In this document: piece after piece, positions 63,996-64,000 of the stretch
Layout: each line of letters begins with the position of its first letter
Numbering within the stretch: the first letter of the stretch is position 1
Assembly: GCF_021440195.1 (NCBI RefSeq)
Contig: NZ_JAJTSZ010000002.1
Span: 1,178,001-1,242,000, forward strand
Reading direction: 5' to 3'
Origin: Dyadobacter sp. CY356
GTDB lineage: Bacteria > Bacteroidota > Bacteroidia > Cytophagales > Spirosomataceae
DNA length: 64,000 nucleotides
Notes under the pieces: generated by a model
Seen by the model: only the letters and a program-made list of their open reading frames with translations
What the model was told of the DNA's origin: nothing
Databases searched by the model: none
Program-made: the position numbers and the translations under genes

Positions 63996-64000
63996 AATAA

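Noticed and set aside
1..64000. CRISPR arrays, insertion sequences, prophage genes, rRNA
   Set aside because: I looked for regularly spaced repeats, transposase motifs, phage genes and rRNA and saw none.

Overview
The window is chromosomal DNA from a Bacteroidota bacterium, most likely Cytophagales and close to Dyadobacter/Spirosomataceae (inference from gene content; no search was run). Supporting signs are a protein with a type IX secretion C-terminal sorting domain, a TonB-dependent receptor with an N-terminal carboxypeptidase-regulatory-like domain, many Bacteroidota-type AraC regulators, an HMA-AraC regulator, an RND pump fused to its outer-membrane channel, weak Shine-Dalgarno sequences and TTTG-type -7 promoter elements. 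I see no insertion sequence, phage, CRISPR array or rRNA. One tRNA gene (Arg, CCG) is present.

Layout. 0.1-5 kb: a ceramidase-like secreted hydrolase, a lipoprotein and an orphan MacB/FtsX-type permease, all on the minus strand. 5-7 kb: a decayed stretch with an intact palindromic operator, a broken short-chain dehydrogenase (SDR) gene, a Gfo/Idh/MocA oxidoreductase whose 3' end runs into that pseudogene, and a regulator-like C-terminal remnant. 7-19 kb: a redox/regulator island with three classical SDRs, two NmrA-type reductases, a zinc-less MDR oxidoreductase, four AraC regulators, a MarR-GNAT fusion and a DUF4142 lipoprotein. Two SDR-AraC pairs look like paralogous modules, and two minus-strand genes share an almost identical operator at the same distance from their starts. 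18.8-23 kb: a membrane nucleotidyl cyclase, an Asp/Glu racemase homologue with one catalytic Cys replaced, tRNA-Arg, a Nudix hydrolase and a barrel protein.

23-29 kb: glycogen branching enzyme GlgB, a secreted M19 dipeptidase and a full-length GlgE homologue that has lost its nucleophile, its acid/base residue and its phosphate-binding segment. 29-33 kb: an SRPBCC protein, a TonB-dependent receptor and a barrel protein. 33-39.6 kb: a heavy-metal efflux operon (His-rich small protein, CzcA-TolC fusion, adaptor lipoprotein). 39.7-46 kb: an NAD(P)-binding protein, then a Crp/Fnr regulator followed by pirin, nitroreductase, small protein, ring-cleaving dioxygenase and carboxylesterase. This set resembles the Bacillus Mhq quinone-detoxification functions. 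Three copies of an 18-bp box sit exactly 24 nt upstream of a TTTG promoter element here, in front of pirin (two copies) and the dioxygenase.

46-56.5 kb: a barrel protein, a siderophore-interacting flavoprotein with an AraC regulator, an M1 aminopeptidase lipoprotein, a phytase-like esterase-domain protein, an S9 peptidase, a NYN-domain protein and a ParE/RelE-type toxin-antitoxin pair. 56.6-64 kb: a DUF1080 protein, a secreted amidohydrolase, a cyclase-family protein with an extra N-terminal domain, an HMA-AraC regulator, a T9SS-exported ice-binding-like protein, a sorbosone-dehydrogenase-like protein and a very acidic small protein. Strong intrinsic terminators mark many gene ends.
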